From Saccharopolyspora indica (lineage in GTDB: Bacteria; Actinomycetota; Actinomycetes; Mycobacteriales; Pseudonocardiaceae): a stretch of DNA of 64,000 bases. Under the pieces are notes generated by a model. That model had not been told where the DNA came from and searched no databases. It saw only the letters and a list, made by a program, of their open reading frames with translations. Below are positions 1 to 7,541 of the stretch, piece by piece. The translations under genes were made by a program, and so were the position numbers. Numbering within the stretch: the first letter of the stretch is position 1; every line of letters begins with the position of its first letter. The stretch is from NCBI RefSeq assembly GCF_027853965.1, contig NZ_JAQGLB010000012.1, positions 180,475 to 244,474 on the forward strand. The letters run 5' to 3'.

Positions 1-302
1 GCGAAGGTGAGGATCGACGCCGCTGCCACCGCACCGATCACGATGTCGACGTACCGGAAGGCGGCGGGGGAGAACACCGTCCCCCGGCGCACCATCGTCA
101 GCAGCCGCCACACGCAGATCATGGTGACCTGGACGGTCGCGATGCCGAGCAGCACGAGGACCAGGACGGGAATGCGCACGGCGGACGGGAACTCGTCCGG
201 GGTGAGGATCGCCATCGGCACCATCACCGCCTGGACGAACAGCGAGCCGGCGAGCCCGATCGTCAGCACCACGCGCAGCACGAGTACGGCCGCATTTCCC
301 AT
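1..302 (-). CDS. DUF2975-like membrane protein (3' end cut by window edge)
   Basis: The gene starts with ATG at 302 and runs leftwards off the window; about 100 residues are visible. The protein opens MGNAAVLVLRVVLTIGLAG and has hydrophobic segments at roughly residues 4-28, 43-65 and 85-100, joined by a basic loop (LLTMVRRGTVFS). This spacing and the 'G.vFsp.a' loop fit DUF2975, small four-helix membrane proteins usually encoded beside a short Xre-type (YozG-like) regulator. That partner would lie outside the window. Function of the family is not established. A perfect inverted repeat lies just upstream and is the probable operator. The family call is from residue pattern only. Confidence 0.6.
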   Translation of the reverse strand, partial: MGNAAVLVLRVVLTIGLAGSLFVQAVMVPMAILTPDEFPSAVRIPVLVLVLLGIATVQVTMICVWRLLTMVRRGTVFSPAAFRYVDIVIGAVAAASILTF

Positions 303-315
303 CGGAACTCCTCGG

Positions 316-349
316 ATCGATTAACGATGGAAATCTATCGTTAATCGAT
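316..349. promoter_or_regulatory. Perfect 13-bp inverted repeat upstream of the DUF2975 gene (probable operator)
   Basis: ATCGATTAACGAT (316-328) is repeated in inverted orientation at 337-349 with an 8-bp spacer. Each arm is itself a short palindrome of the form ATCG-N5-CGAT, so the site offers two identical half-operators. It is AT-rich in a very GC-rich setting and lies 14-47 bp upstream of the start codon, where it would overlap promoter elements. DUF2975 genes are often autoregulated by a neighbouring Xre-like protein; assigning this site to that regulator is inference. Confidence 0.6.
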
Positions 350-413
350 AGCTCGGAGCAAGCTGCTGCTCGTGGTCTTGGGCACAAGGCCCGGTCAGGG
401 CTTCGTCCGAGCA

Positions 414-455
414 GCGCGAGGGGCCCCGGCCTGGATCGGCCGAGGCCCCTCGCGC
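414..455 (-). terminator. Terminator hairpin downstream of the GH16 gene
   Basis: A perfect 12-bp stem (GCGCGAGGGGCC / GGCCCCTCGCGC) with an 18-nt loop lies 42 bp beyond the GH16 stop codon. There is no clear T-tract, as is common for actinobacterial terminators. Confidence 0.7.
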
Positions 456-496
456 GGTGCCATTCGCTCAGCTGAGTCCTGAGCGGCGGGTGCTCG

Positions 497-1387
497 TCAC
501 TGGTCGACGCGGACCCAGTCGATCAGGTAGCGGACCTCGCCGGTGGCGACCCTGTCCACCGTGGACTGCGGGAGGCCGAAGTACGGCTCCGTGACGCCGT
601 TGACGCCGTTCGGGTAGCCGCCGCCGAGGGCGAAGTTCAGGATCAGGAACTGCGGGTCGTCGTAGGCCCAGGTCCAGCCCTTGCTCTGGATCTCCTCCTT
701 CGTGACCCGGTAGGTCTCCGCGTCGTCGACGAAGAAGGCGATCCCGTCCGGCGTCCAGTCCGCGCGGTAGACGTGCCAGTCCGCCGGGTCCTTGCCCGCG
801 AACTCCTGGCGCTTGGTGAACGGGGTGTCGCCGTGGTATTCGGGGCCGTGCAGCGCCGAGCTGGTCCAGGGCTCGCCGACGTGCTCCATCACGTCGATCT
901 CACCGCAGTCCGGCCACGGCTTGCCGTTGTCGATGTTCGCGCCAAGCGACCACCACGCCGGCCACAGCCCGCTGGCGGTCGCGTTCTCCGGGAGCTTGAG
1001 GCGCGCCGAGTAGCTGCCGTAGGTGAACTCGACCTTGTCCTGGGTCTTGACCCGGCCGGAGATGAAGTCGTAGGTCTGCCCGTCCGGGGCTTGCGTGCCC
1101 GGCTTGTACCGGGGGTGCAGCGCGAGCGCGCCGTTCTCCGCCCCGGTCGACGGGTCCTTCTCCACGTAGATCGTCTCGGGTGAGTCGACGTAGGCCTGCT
1201 GCTCCTGGTTGACCGTGCCGAAGTTCTCGCCGGTGACCTCGACCGTCCACTTGGAGCGGTCCAGCTCGGTGCCGGAGAAGTCGTCGAAGAACACCTCGGC
1301 GCGGGGCGCGGCGCTGGCCTGCACCAGCGGCACCGCCGTCAGCACCGCTAGCGCGGCGGCGGTCGCGAGCAACTTGTTCCGGGCCAT
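497..1387 (-). CDS. Secreted glycoside hydrolase family 16 (beta-glucanase/laminarinase type)
   Basis: This encodes an extracellular beta-1,3(4)-glucan endohydrolase of about 296 residues. The N-terminus is a Sec signal peptide (MARNKLLA, hydrophobic core to about residue 25, cleavage near ASAAP). The GH16 catalytic signature EIDVME is at about residues 163-168, where the first Glu is the nucleophile and the last the acid/base. The jelly-roll context WPAWWSLG and ADWTPDGIAFFVDD is also typical. The ATG at 1387 is preferred over the GTG at 1390 because GGAG sits 5 bases upstream of the ATG but only 2 from the GTG. It is monocistronic with a terminator behind it. The exact glucan is not determinable here. 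Confidence 0.9.
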   Translation of the reverse strand: MARNKLLATAAALAVLTAVPLVQASAAPRAEVFFDDFSGTELDRSKWTVEVTGENFGTVNQEQQAYVDSPETIYVEKDPSTGAENGALALHPRYKPGTQAPDGQTYDFISGRVKTQDKVEFTYGSYSARLKLPENATASGLWPAWWSLGANIDNGKPWPDCGEIDVMEHVGEPWTSSALHGPEYHGDTPFTKRQEFAGKDPADWHVYRADWTPDGIAFFVDDAETYRVTKEEIQSKGWTWAYDDPQFLILNFALGGGYPNGVNGVTEPYFGLPQSTVDRVATGEVRYLIDWVRVDQ

Positions 1388-1472
1388 CACCGCTCCTTCG
1401 GGGAGAACCGCTTCTTGAGCGATCGAGTATTCCGGTGCGGCCCACCGGTGGGGCGGATTGGCGAGTTCTGGA

Positions 1473-1670
1473 CTAGCTGCGGGTGCGCAGGGAGACGACC
1501 AGCATGACGACGCCGATCGTCACGGCGGCCAGCGCCAGCAGCCACTGCAGCTGATCGCCCAGGCCGACCAGCACGCTGCCCGCGATGGCGACGGTGATCA
1601 GACCGCTCACCAGGGCGACCAGGTCCGGGCCGCCGCGCTGGCGGCGGGAGGGGTTTCGCTCGTCAGCCAC
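1473..1670 (-). CDS. Small two-helix membrane protein, coupled to the PspC gene
   Basis: A 65-residue protein with a charged N-terminus (MADERNPSRRQRGG) and two hydrophobic helices at about residues 18-38 and 43-61, ending in basic RTRS. The GTG start overlaps the last 8 bases of the upstream PspC-domain gene, so it is probably translated by coupling and acts in the same envelope-stress setting. I do not recognise the family and assign no function. Confidence 0.6.
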   Translation of the reverse strand: MADERNPSRRQRGGPDLVALVSGLITVAIAGSVLVGLGDQLQWLLALAAVTIGVVMLVVSLRTRS

Positions 1671-2913
1671 GGGTGACCTCCACGCTTCCCATGCCGACCT
1701 GCAGGTCGAGGTTCAACCGGCCGCCACCGGGGCCGTCGGCGCCCAGGTCCGTCGCCGTCTGGTCCGCGCTGCCGCCGCTGGCCACCGAGTGCAGGCACTG
1801 CACGTCGCCCAGCTCCGACTTGCACCGCGCGGTGATGTCCACGTTCTCGGGCAGCTGCACGAGGATGTCGCCGACCCCGACGCTGGCCGAGGTGGTGACC
1901 TCCTCGTCGTCGGCGATCTCCATGCCCCGCAGGTCCAGCGTGATCGTCCCGGCGGACAGCTGGTAGTCGGAGGCCAGCTCGCCTGCCGTATCGGGGTGCA
2001 CCTCGTGCTCGCCGATCTCGCCGCTGTAGGTGTCCACCGGCATCATCGCGGCGATCATCGCCGCGGCCGCCAGCGGAACCGCCGCGGCGATCAGCCCGCG
2101 GCCGCCGCGCAGGAAGGAACCGAGGATCAGCCCCAGCCCGATCGTGCCGAGCGCGAAGGTCAGCGAGATGTGCAGCGGGGCGCCCAGCGCGCTGGTCAGG
2201 CCACCGGCGAACGCCGCCAGCAGCAGCGTCCCCCAGGTGATCCAGCGCCGCTTCGGCTGCTCCGGTTCCGGCTGCTCGGGCTCGCTCGGTTCCGGGAGGT
2301 CCCAGGCGAACGGCGCGACACCGAGCGGATCCCACGCGGGGGGCGACTTCTGCTCGGCCGCCGCGGTCTGCTCGGCGCCGGGGTAGACCCAGGTGTTCTC
2401 GCCCGCCTGCGTCGCCTCGGGCACCGGCGCCGCGGTGCCCGGTGCCGTGGCGCCCGGTGCCGCCGTGGCCGGCGCCGTGGCGGCAAGCACCGCGTTGCGG
2501 TCCCCGTAGGTGCGGTGGATCAGGTAGAACGCACCCAGCCCCACCGCGAGCCCGATGATCGCCGGTGAGCTGATCAGCCAGAGCACGCTGGGGAGCAGCA
2601 GCAGCACCAGGATCACCGCGAGGGTGCCCGAGGTCGGTTCCGGCCTCGGCTTGGCCATGCCGGGGACCGGTTCGCTCTCCTTCGGGAACAGCAACCAGCC
2701 CAGCAGGTAGAGCACGACGCCCGCGCCGCCGTAGATGGCCGCCAGGATGAACGCCACCCGGACCAGGATGGGATCGATGCCGTACCGGAGGCCGATCGCC
2801 GCGGAGACGCCACCGACCTTGCCGCCGGAACGCGGCCGGACCGGGCGGGTCGCCCAGAAGTCCCGCATGGTGTCCTCGAACGCCGCAGCTCCGGCGCGCT
2901 TCGTCGTGCTCAT
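1663..2913 (-). CDS. PspC-domain membrane protein with C-terminal LiaF-like domain
   Basis: A 416-residue membrane protein. Residues about 22-80 form a PspC domain (GGKVGGVSAAIGLRYGIDPILVR followed by a transmembrane helix and LGWLLFPK). A second hydrophobic block at about 95-135, an acidic Pro-rich linker and three or four further helices at about 235-310 follow. The extracytoplasmic C-terminus repeats the short beta pattern of LiaF/DUF4097-type domains (VGDILVQLPENVDITARC, VGMGSVEVTRG). PspC proteins sense or report membrane stress. It is divergent from a PspC-containing histidine kinase, as in the Streptomyces MacRS neighbourhood. ATG 2913 is preferred; a minus-strand GATAGT at 2921-2926 could serve as its -10 box. 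Confidence 0.8.
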   Translation of the reverse strand: MSTTKRAGAAAFEDTMRDFWATRPVRPRSGGKVGGVSAAIGLRYGIDPILVRVAFILAAIYGGAGVVLYLLGWLLFPKESEPVPGMAKPRPEPTSGTLAVILVLLLLPSVLWLISSPAIIGLAVGLGAFYLIHRTYGDRNAVLAATAPATAAPGATAPGTAAPVPEATQAGENTWVYPGAEQTAAAEQKSPPAWDPLGVAPFAWDLPEPSEPEQPEPEQPKRRWITWGTLLLAAFAGGLTSALGAPLHISLTFALGTIGLGLILGSFLRGGRGLIAAAVPLAAAAMIAAMMPVDTYSGEIGEHEVHPDTAGELASDYQLSAGTITLDLRGMEIADDEEVTTSASVGVGDILVQLPENVDITARCKSELGDVQCLHSVASGGSADQTATDLGADGPGGGRLNLDLQVGMGSVEVTRG

Positions 2914-2948
2914 GCCCACCACTATCGGTCCTCGCCGAACCCCGGAGC

Positions 2949-2996
2949 ATCAGGGACGCCCCTGATCCGGCCCGGAATGTCAGGGACGGTCCCTGA
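2949..2996. promoter_or_regulatory. Tandem palindromic operators between divergent PspC genes
   Basis: Two related palindromes lie in the 104-bp divergent gap: ATCAGGG-acgc-CCCTGAT at 2949-2966 and TCAGGGA-cgg-TCCCTGA at 2980-2996. Both carry TCAGGG...CCCTGA and their centres are about 30 bp apart, close to three helical turns. The first lies just upstream of where a -35 box for the leftward gene would fall. They are well placed to be bound by the LuxR-type regulator encoded next door, by analogy with MacR acting on its own promoter region. That assignment is inference. Confidence 0.65.
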
Positions 2997-3017
2997 TGCT
3001 CGTGCACGCGCGGGCGT

Positions 3018-4337
3018 GTGACCATCGACGTCGTGAGAGACCAGCTGAACCAGCAGCGCACCGCCGAGGCCGACACCGGGCCGGGAGCTGCCACGAAGCC
3101 GATGGCGCAGCAGCGCCCGCGGAGCGTGGAGCAGCTGCGCAGGCGCCGCAGCGGACGTCTGGTCGCCGGGGTCGCCAGCGGAGTCGCCGAACACCTCGGG
3201 GTGCCGGTGCTGTGGGTGCGCGGCGGGTTCGCCGTGCTCGCCGTGTGCGGCGGGGCGGGCATCCTGGCCTATTCGCTGCTGTGGGTGTTCGTGCCGCAGT
3301 CCGTCGGCGCGGAGAAACCGGTCACGACCCGGGAGCGGCAGCAGGGCTTCGGCGTGATCCTGCTCTGCCTCGGCGCGATGGTCGCCGTCGGCGGGCTGAT
3401 CTCGATGCCGCCCTGGCTGGGCGCGCCGCTGGTGGTGGTGCTGATCGGTGCCGCCGTGGTGTGGCGGGAGGCCGACGAGTCGCAGCGCCGCCGCTGGCGG
3501 CAGGGCGCGCGGACCAACGTGGTCGGCGCGCTGCTCGGCGGCGGCGGCCGGAAGGCCATGGTCCGCGTGCTCGCCGGTGCGGCGCTGGTCGTGGTGGGCA
3601 TCGTGGCGGTGCTGGCCGGTTCGGCCTCGATGGACGAGGTGCGCTTCGCGCTGCTCGCGGTGGGCGCGACGCTGGTCGGCGTCGCGGTCCTGACCGTGCC
3701 GTGGTGGGTGCGGCTGGTGCGGGACCTCAACATCGAGCGGGCCAGCCGGATCCGCTCCCAGGAACGCGCCGAGATCGCCGCGCACCTGCACGACTCGGTG
3801 CTGCAGACGCTGGCGCTGATCCAGAAGCAGGCCGAGTCCGAGCGCGAGGTGCGGCGGCTGGCCCGCGGGCAGGAGCGCGAGCTGCGGAACTGGCTGTACG
3901 GCCCGGACGGCTACGGCTCGCAGCGGCAGGCCGTCGACGACGCGCCCGCGACCACGTTCTCCGCCGAGCTGACCCGGATCTGCGGCGAGGTCGAGGACAG
4001 CTTCGCGATCAAGGTCCAGCAGGTGGTGGTCGGCGACTGCGACGTGGACGAGCGGTTGTCCGCGCAGCTCGCCGCCGCCCGGGAAGCGGTCGTCAACGCC
4101 GCCAAGCACGCCCAGGTCGCCGAGGTGAGCGTGTACGCGGAGGTGGAGGCCGCGCAGGTCTCGGTGTTCGTCCGCGACCGCGGTGCCGGGTTCGACCCGG
4201 CCAGCGTGCCCGCCGACCGGCACGGGCTGGCCGACTCGATCCGCGGCCGCATGCAGCGGCACGGCGGGAAGGTCAAGGTGCGCACCTCGCCGGGCGAGGG
4301 CACCGAGGTGCAGATGGAAATGCCGAGGGCGGCGTGA
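3018..4337 (+). CDS. PspC-domain sensor histidine kinase (MacS-like)
   Basis: A 439-residue membrane kinase. Residues about 40-98 form a PspC domain (RRRSGRLVAGVASGVAEHLGVPV, then a helix and LLWVFVPQ). Further helices lie at about 112-150 and 185-245. The phosphoacceptor region follows at about 252-275 (EIAAHLHDSVLQTLALIQKQ, H in LHDS), then a HATPase_c domain with N box EAVVNAAKHA and G boxes DRGAGFDPA and GEGTEV. This is the HisKA_3/NarL-partner class. It probably senses cell-envelope stress and phosphorylates the regulator downstream. The GTG at 3018 or at 3033 could be the start; neither has a good ribosome site. Confidence 0.85.
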   Translation: MTIDVVRDQLNQQRTAEADTGPGAATKPMAQQRPRSVEQLRRRRSGRLVAGVASGVAEHLGVPVLWVRGGFAVLAVCGGAGILAYSLLWVFVPQSVGAEKPVTTRERQQGFGVILLCLGAMVAVGGLISMPPWLGAPLVVVLIGAAVVWREADESQRRRWRQGARTNVVGALLGGGGRKAMVRVLAGAALVVVGIVAVLAGSASMDEVRFALLAVGATLVGVAVLTVPWWVRLVRDLNIERASRIRSQERAEIAAHLHDSVLQTLALIQKQAESEREVRRLARGQERELRNWLYGPDGYGSQRQAVDDAPATTFSAELTRICGEVEDSFAIKVQQVVVGDCDVDERLSAQLAAAREAVVNAAKHAQVAEVSVYAEVEAAQVSVFVRDRGAGFDPASVPADRHGLADSIRGRMQRHGGKVKVRTSPGEGTEVQMEMPRAA

Positions 4338-4382
4338 ACTGGCGTACCCTGCGGACGAGCCCAGCGATGGAGGATGTTGATC

Positions 4383-5057
4383 GTGACCGGTGAAGACACC
4401 ACCGCCCCGCACCAGGTCCGGGTGTTCCTGGTCGACGACCACGCGCTGTTCCGCACCGGGGTGCGCGCGGAGCTGGCCGCCGCCGAGCAGGTCGAGGTGA
4501 TCGGCGAGGCCGGGTCGGTGGCCGAGGCGGTCGCCGGCATCGCGCACTTCAAGCCCGAGGTGGTCCTGCTCGACGTGCACATGCCCGACGGCGGCGGTGC
4601 CGAGGTGCTGCGGCAGGTGCGCGGGCAGCAGCCGGACGTGGTGTTCCTGGCGCTGTCGGTCTCCGACGCCGCCGAGGACGTGATAGCGGTGATCCGCGGC
4701 GGCGCCCGCGGCTACGTCACCAAGACCATCTCCGGGCGGGAGCTCGCCGACGCGATCGTGCGGGTGCGCGCCGGGGACGCGGTGTTCTCGCCGCGGCTGG
4801 CGGGATTCGTGCTGGACGCCTTCTCCGAGGGGCCGAACTCGGCTCCCGTCGGCGACCCCGAGCTGGACCTGCTCACGCCGCGCGAGCGCGAGGTGCTGCG
4901 GCTGCTGGCGCGCGGGTACGCGTACAAGGAGATCGCCTCCGAGCTGTTCATCTCCGTCAAGACGGTGGAGACGCACGTGTCCAGCGTCCTGCGCAAGACC
5001 CAGCTGTCCAACCGCTACGAGCTGTCCCGCTGGGCCTCCGACCGCCGCCTGGTGTGA
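4383..5057 (+). CDS. LuxR/NarL-family response regulator (MacR-like)
   Basis: A 224-residue response regulator. The receiver domain has the acidic pair in VFLVDDHALFR, the phosphoacceptor Asp in VVLLDVHMP and Lys in GYVTKTISG. The C-terminal LuxR helix-turn-helix is LLTPREREVLRLLARGYAYKEIA...VKTVETHVSSVLRK. It is paired with the PspC kinase 45 bp upstream. The GTG at 4383 is chosen because GGAGG ends 9 bases before it; ATG 4374 directly abuts that GGAGG and is unlikely, and TTG 4377 is an alternative. It probably binds the tandem palindromes at 2949-2996, which is inference. Confidence 0.88.
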   Translation: MTGEDTTAPHQVRVFLVDDHALFRTGVRAELAAAEQVEVIGEAGSVAEAVAGIAHFKPEVVLLDVHMPDGGGAEVLRQVRGQQPDVVFLALSVSDAAEDVIAVIRGGARGYVTKTISGRELADAIVRVRAGDAVFSPRLAGFVLDAFSEGPNSAPVGDPELDLLTPREREVLRLLARGYAYKEIASELFISVKTVETHVSSVLRKTQLSNRYELSRWASDRRLV

Positions 5058-5181
5058 ACCCGGCTGCCCGAAAGTCCTGATGTCCTGCCCTTTCCGCCTC
5101 GCCTTCGAGCGGCGGCCAACTCCGGGACCACCGGGGACGTCTTCCCGTTGAGCTGATCGAGCAGACGGGGAGACGCAACGG

Positions 5182-6258
5182 ATGAGACGAACAGCAGTCA
5201 CCTTGGTCGCCGCGGCCGGGTTGATCGCGGGACCGGTCGGGCAGGCGGCAGCGGCCGGGAGCTGGACCGAGGAACCGGTTCCCACCTCGCCCGACTCCGG
5301 CATGCTGACGAGCGCGGGCAGCGCGGCGGGGGAGTCCTGGGCCTTCGGCTTCATCAGCGAGACCTCCCCGGACGCCACCAGCGCGGTCTACCGCAAGGGC
5401 GAGCAGGGCTGGCAGCAGGTGCCGATCGAGAACATCGGCGAGCTGGTGGACGGCGCGGTGCTCGCGCCCGACGACATCTGGACGATCGGGATCCCGACCA
5501 AGACCAAGCCGGGTGGCGTGGCGCACTGGGACGGGCAGGGGTGGACGCGGGTCGACCTGGCCGGGCCGCCCGGTGCCCCGCCGCAGGCGCTGGCGCTGAA
5601 GGCGTTCGCCCCGGACGACGTCTGGACGGTCGGCGGAGCCGGGCGCGGCATCGCGCAGCACTGGGACGGCCAGGCGTGGACCGACGTCCCGGTCCCGGAC
5701 CTCGCCGAGCACGACTACGAGGCCTGGAAGCTGATGGACGTCGACGGCGTGGCCTCCGACGACCTCTGGTCCGTCGGCTACAGCGACTGGCCCACCGGCA
5801 ACCGCACCATCGCCCTGCACTGGGACGGCAGCGCGTGGACGGAGATGCCGGTTCCGGACGCCAACGAGGACCCCGCGGTGCGCGAGGTGCTCGACAACGT
5901 CCTCGCCCTGGCCCCGAACGACGTGTGGGTCGGCGGCTACAGCAGCGTGCAGGGCGATGAGGTGCCCTTCACGGCGCACTGGGACGGCCAGGCCTGGAAG
6001 GTCTTCGACCTCGGCGGGACGGGCACCATCACCCAGCTCCTCCAGGTCGGCGACCAGGTCCAGCTGTTCGGGGTGGTCGGGTCCGACGCGTCCTTCCGGC
6101 GAGGTTGGGACGGCACCGGATGGCAGGAACTGCCCGCGCCGCCCGCGGTCCGCGTGCACGGCGCGACCGTCCAGGACGACGGCACCGTTCTCGGCGTCGG
6201 CAACGGCCCTGGCGAAGGCACCGCGTTCGAGCCCTACACGGCGACCTACCGCGAGTGA
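5182..6258 (+). CDS. Secreted propeller-like repeat protein
   Basis: A 358-residue exported protein with signal peptide MRRTAVTLVAAAGLIAG (cleavage near AAAAG). The mature part repeats a blade-like unit four or more times: 'APDDIWTIG ... HWDGQGWTRV', 'APDDVWTVGG ... HWDGQAWTDV', 'ASDDLWSVGY ... HWDGSAWTEM', 'APNDVWVGGY ... HWDGQAWKVF'. This pattern suggests a beta-propeller of five to seven blades, a fold used for binding rather than defining one activity. GGGGAG upstream supports the ATG. It is monocistronic. No enzymatic motif was recognised. Confidence 0.75.
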   Translation: MRRTAVTLVAAAGLIAGPVGQAAAAGSWTEEPVPTSPDSGMLTSAGSAAGESWAFGFISETSPDATSAVYRKGEQGWQQVPIENIGELVDGAVLAPDDIWTIGIPTKTKPGGVAHWDGQGWTRVDLAGPPGAPPQALALKAFAPDDVWTVGGAGRGIAQHWDGQAWTDVPVPDLAEHDYEAWKLMDVDGVASDDLWSVGYSDWPTGNRTIALHWDGSAWTEMPVPDANEDPAVREVLDNVLALAPNDVWVGGYSSVQGDEVPFTAHWDGQAWKVFDLGGTGTITQLLQVGDQVQLFGVVGSDASFRRGWDGTGWQELPAPPAVRVHGATVQDDGTVLGVGNGPGEGTAFEPYTATYRE

Positions 6259-6271
6259 GCGCCTGACGAGC

Positions 6272-6305
6272 CCGGCCCGGCGTTCCCTGAGGAGCGCCGG
6301 GCCGG
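6272..6305. terminator. Bidirectional terminator between convergent genes
   Basis: A perfect 11-bp stem, CCGGCCCGGCG (6272-6282) with CGCCGGGCCGG (6295-6305), fills the short gap between the propeller gene stop at 6258 and the convergent transporter stop at 6309. Confidence 0.75.
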
Positions 6306-6308
6306 CTG

Positions 6309-7361
6309 TCACTTCATCGGGTGGTTGGTGGCCAGCTCGGCGTAGATCTGCGAACCGCGCATCAGGGCGAGGTGGATCCGGGCCCAGCCCTTCGGCGGTT
6401 CGATCGGCGGGAGATCTTCGGCGCTGGTGCGCAACTCGGTTCGGTTGTCCTCCGACATTCTCTTCTCCTCCGCAGCAGTGGTGGTTCCGGGCGACGGCGA
6501 GCGACGGGTCAGCAGCACGCCGACCAGCACGACCGCCATGCCCAGCAGGATTCGCAGCCCCAGCTCCTCGCCGAGCAGCAGCCAGCCGAGCAGGACCGAG
6601 ACGATCGGCATCAGGTAGGCCACCGTCGAGGCGGTGGTGGCGCCCTCATCGCTGATGATCCGGTAGTTCAGCGCGAACGCGATGCCCGTGCCGAAGACGC
6701 CCAGCACGGCGGCCGAGACCAGCGCCAGCAGGTCCCAGTGCACCGGCCGCAGCCCGTCCAGCGGCAGCGCCACGACGGCGTACCCGGTGGCGGCGATCAT
6801 CTGCATCGTGGCCAGCACCAGCGGCGGCTGACCGTGCGCGCCGGTCAGCTTCCGTCCGATGTAGACGTACCCGATGCCGTAGCTGACCGCCGCGCCCAGG
6901 CAGGCGAGCACGCCCCAGCTCAGCAGGCTGGTGCCCTGCCACGGCGCGAAGATCAGCAGCACGCCGAGGAAGCCCAGCAGCAGCCCGGCGATCCGGGCCG
7001 GTGGCAGCGCCTCGCGACCGGCCAGCAAGCCGAACAGCACGGTCCACAGTGGAGTGGTCGCGTTGAGGACCCCGGTCAGCCCGGAGTCGACGGTCTGCTC
7101 GCCGATGCCGAACAGCACCCACGGCAGGGCGCTGGCGAACAGCGCGGCGACGCCGACGTGCCGCCAGAGCGTGCGATCGCGGCTGACCTGCAACCCGCGG
7201 ACCGCGCACAGCACCAGCAGCACCAGCGCGCCGAGCACGATGCGCACCAGCGCGATCTGCGTGGGCGCGAGCGCCGCCAGGGCCAGCTTGATCAGCAGGA
7301 AGCTGGAGCCCCACAGCAGCGCCAGCGCGCCGAGCCGGAAGTAGTTCGTCGGGTTGTTCAT
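6309..7361 (-). CDS. EamA/DMT-family exporter with an unusual C-terminal tail
   Basis: A 350-residue ten-helix drug/metabolite transporter with two EamA repeats; the opening LALLWGSSFLLIKLALAAL is typical. The transporter proper ends near residue 290 (VVLVGVLLTRRS). The frame then continues without a stop into a soluble 49-residue tail rich in charged residues and Pro (LPPIEPPKGWARIH). The tail begins at an internal ATG (6458) preceded by a strong GGAGGAGAAGAG, so it may also be made as a separate small protein, or the two may be fused genes. It is divergent from a LysR regulator, which probably controls it. Substrate unknown. Confidence 0.85.
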   Translation of the reverse strand: MNNPTNYFRLGALALLWGSSFLLIKLALAALAPTQIALVRIVLGALVLLVLCAVRGLQVSRDRTLWRHVGVAALFASALPWVLFGIGEQTVDSGLTGVLNATTPLWTVLFGLLAGREALPPARIAGLLLGFLGVLLIFAPWQGTSLLSWGVLACLGAAVSYGIGYVYIGRKLTGAHGQPPLVLATMQMIAATGYAVVALPLDGLRPVHWDLLALVSAAVLGVFGTGIAFALNYRIISDEGATTASTVAYLMPIVSVLLGWLLLGEELGLRILLGMAVVLVGVLLTRRSPSPGTTTAAEEKRMSEDNRTELRTSAEDLPPIEPPKGWARIHLALMRGSQIYAELATNHPMK

Positions 7362-7541
7362 GGCCTCTCCGGGTTCGCGGAAACCCCGTGCGCGGGGCGT
7401 CGGGTTCGCCGGGACAGTAGGTCGCGATTCCTTCGGCGCTCGCCGAATCGTTCGCTCGCCCTCAACGGTGCACCCAACCGCGCGTTAGAACAAGTGAATT
7501 AAAATCAACAAACCTTTCAGATCTGCTGTAGTGTCGGCGGC

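Noticed and set aside
2922..5378. Open frame of 818 codons antisense to the PspC kinase and response regulator
   Set aside because: It lies opposite two clearly real genes, has Arg/His/Gln-rich composition typical of antisense GC-rich frames and no recognisable domain.
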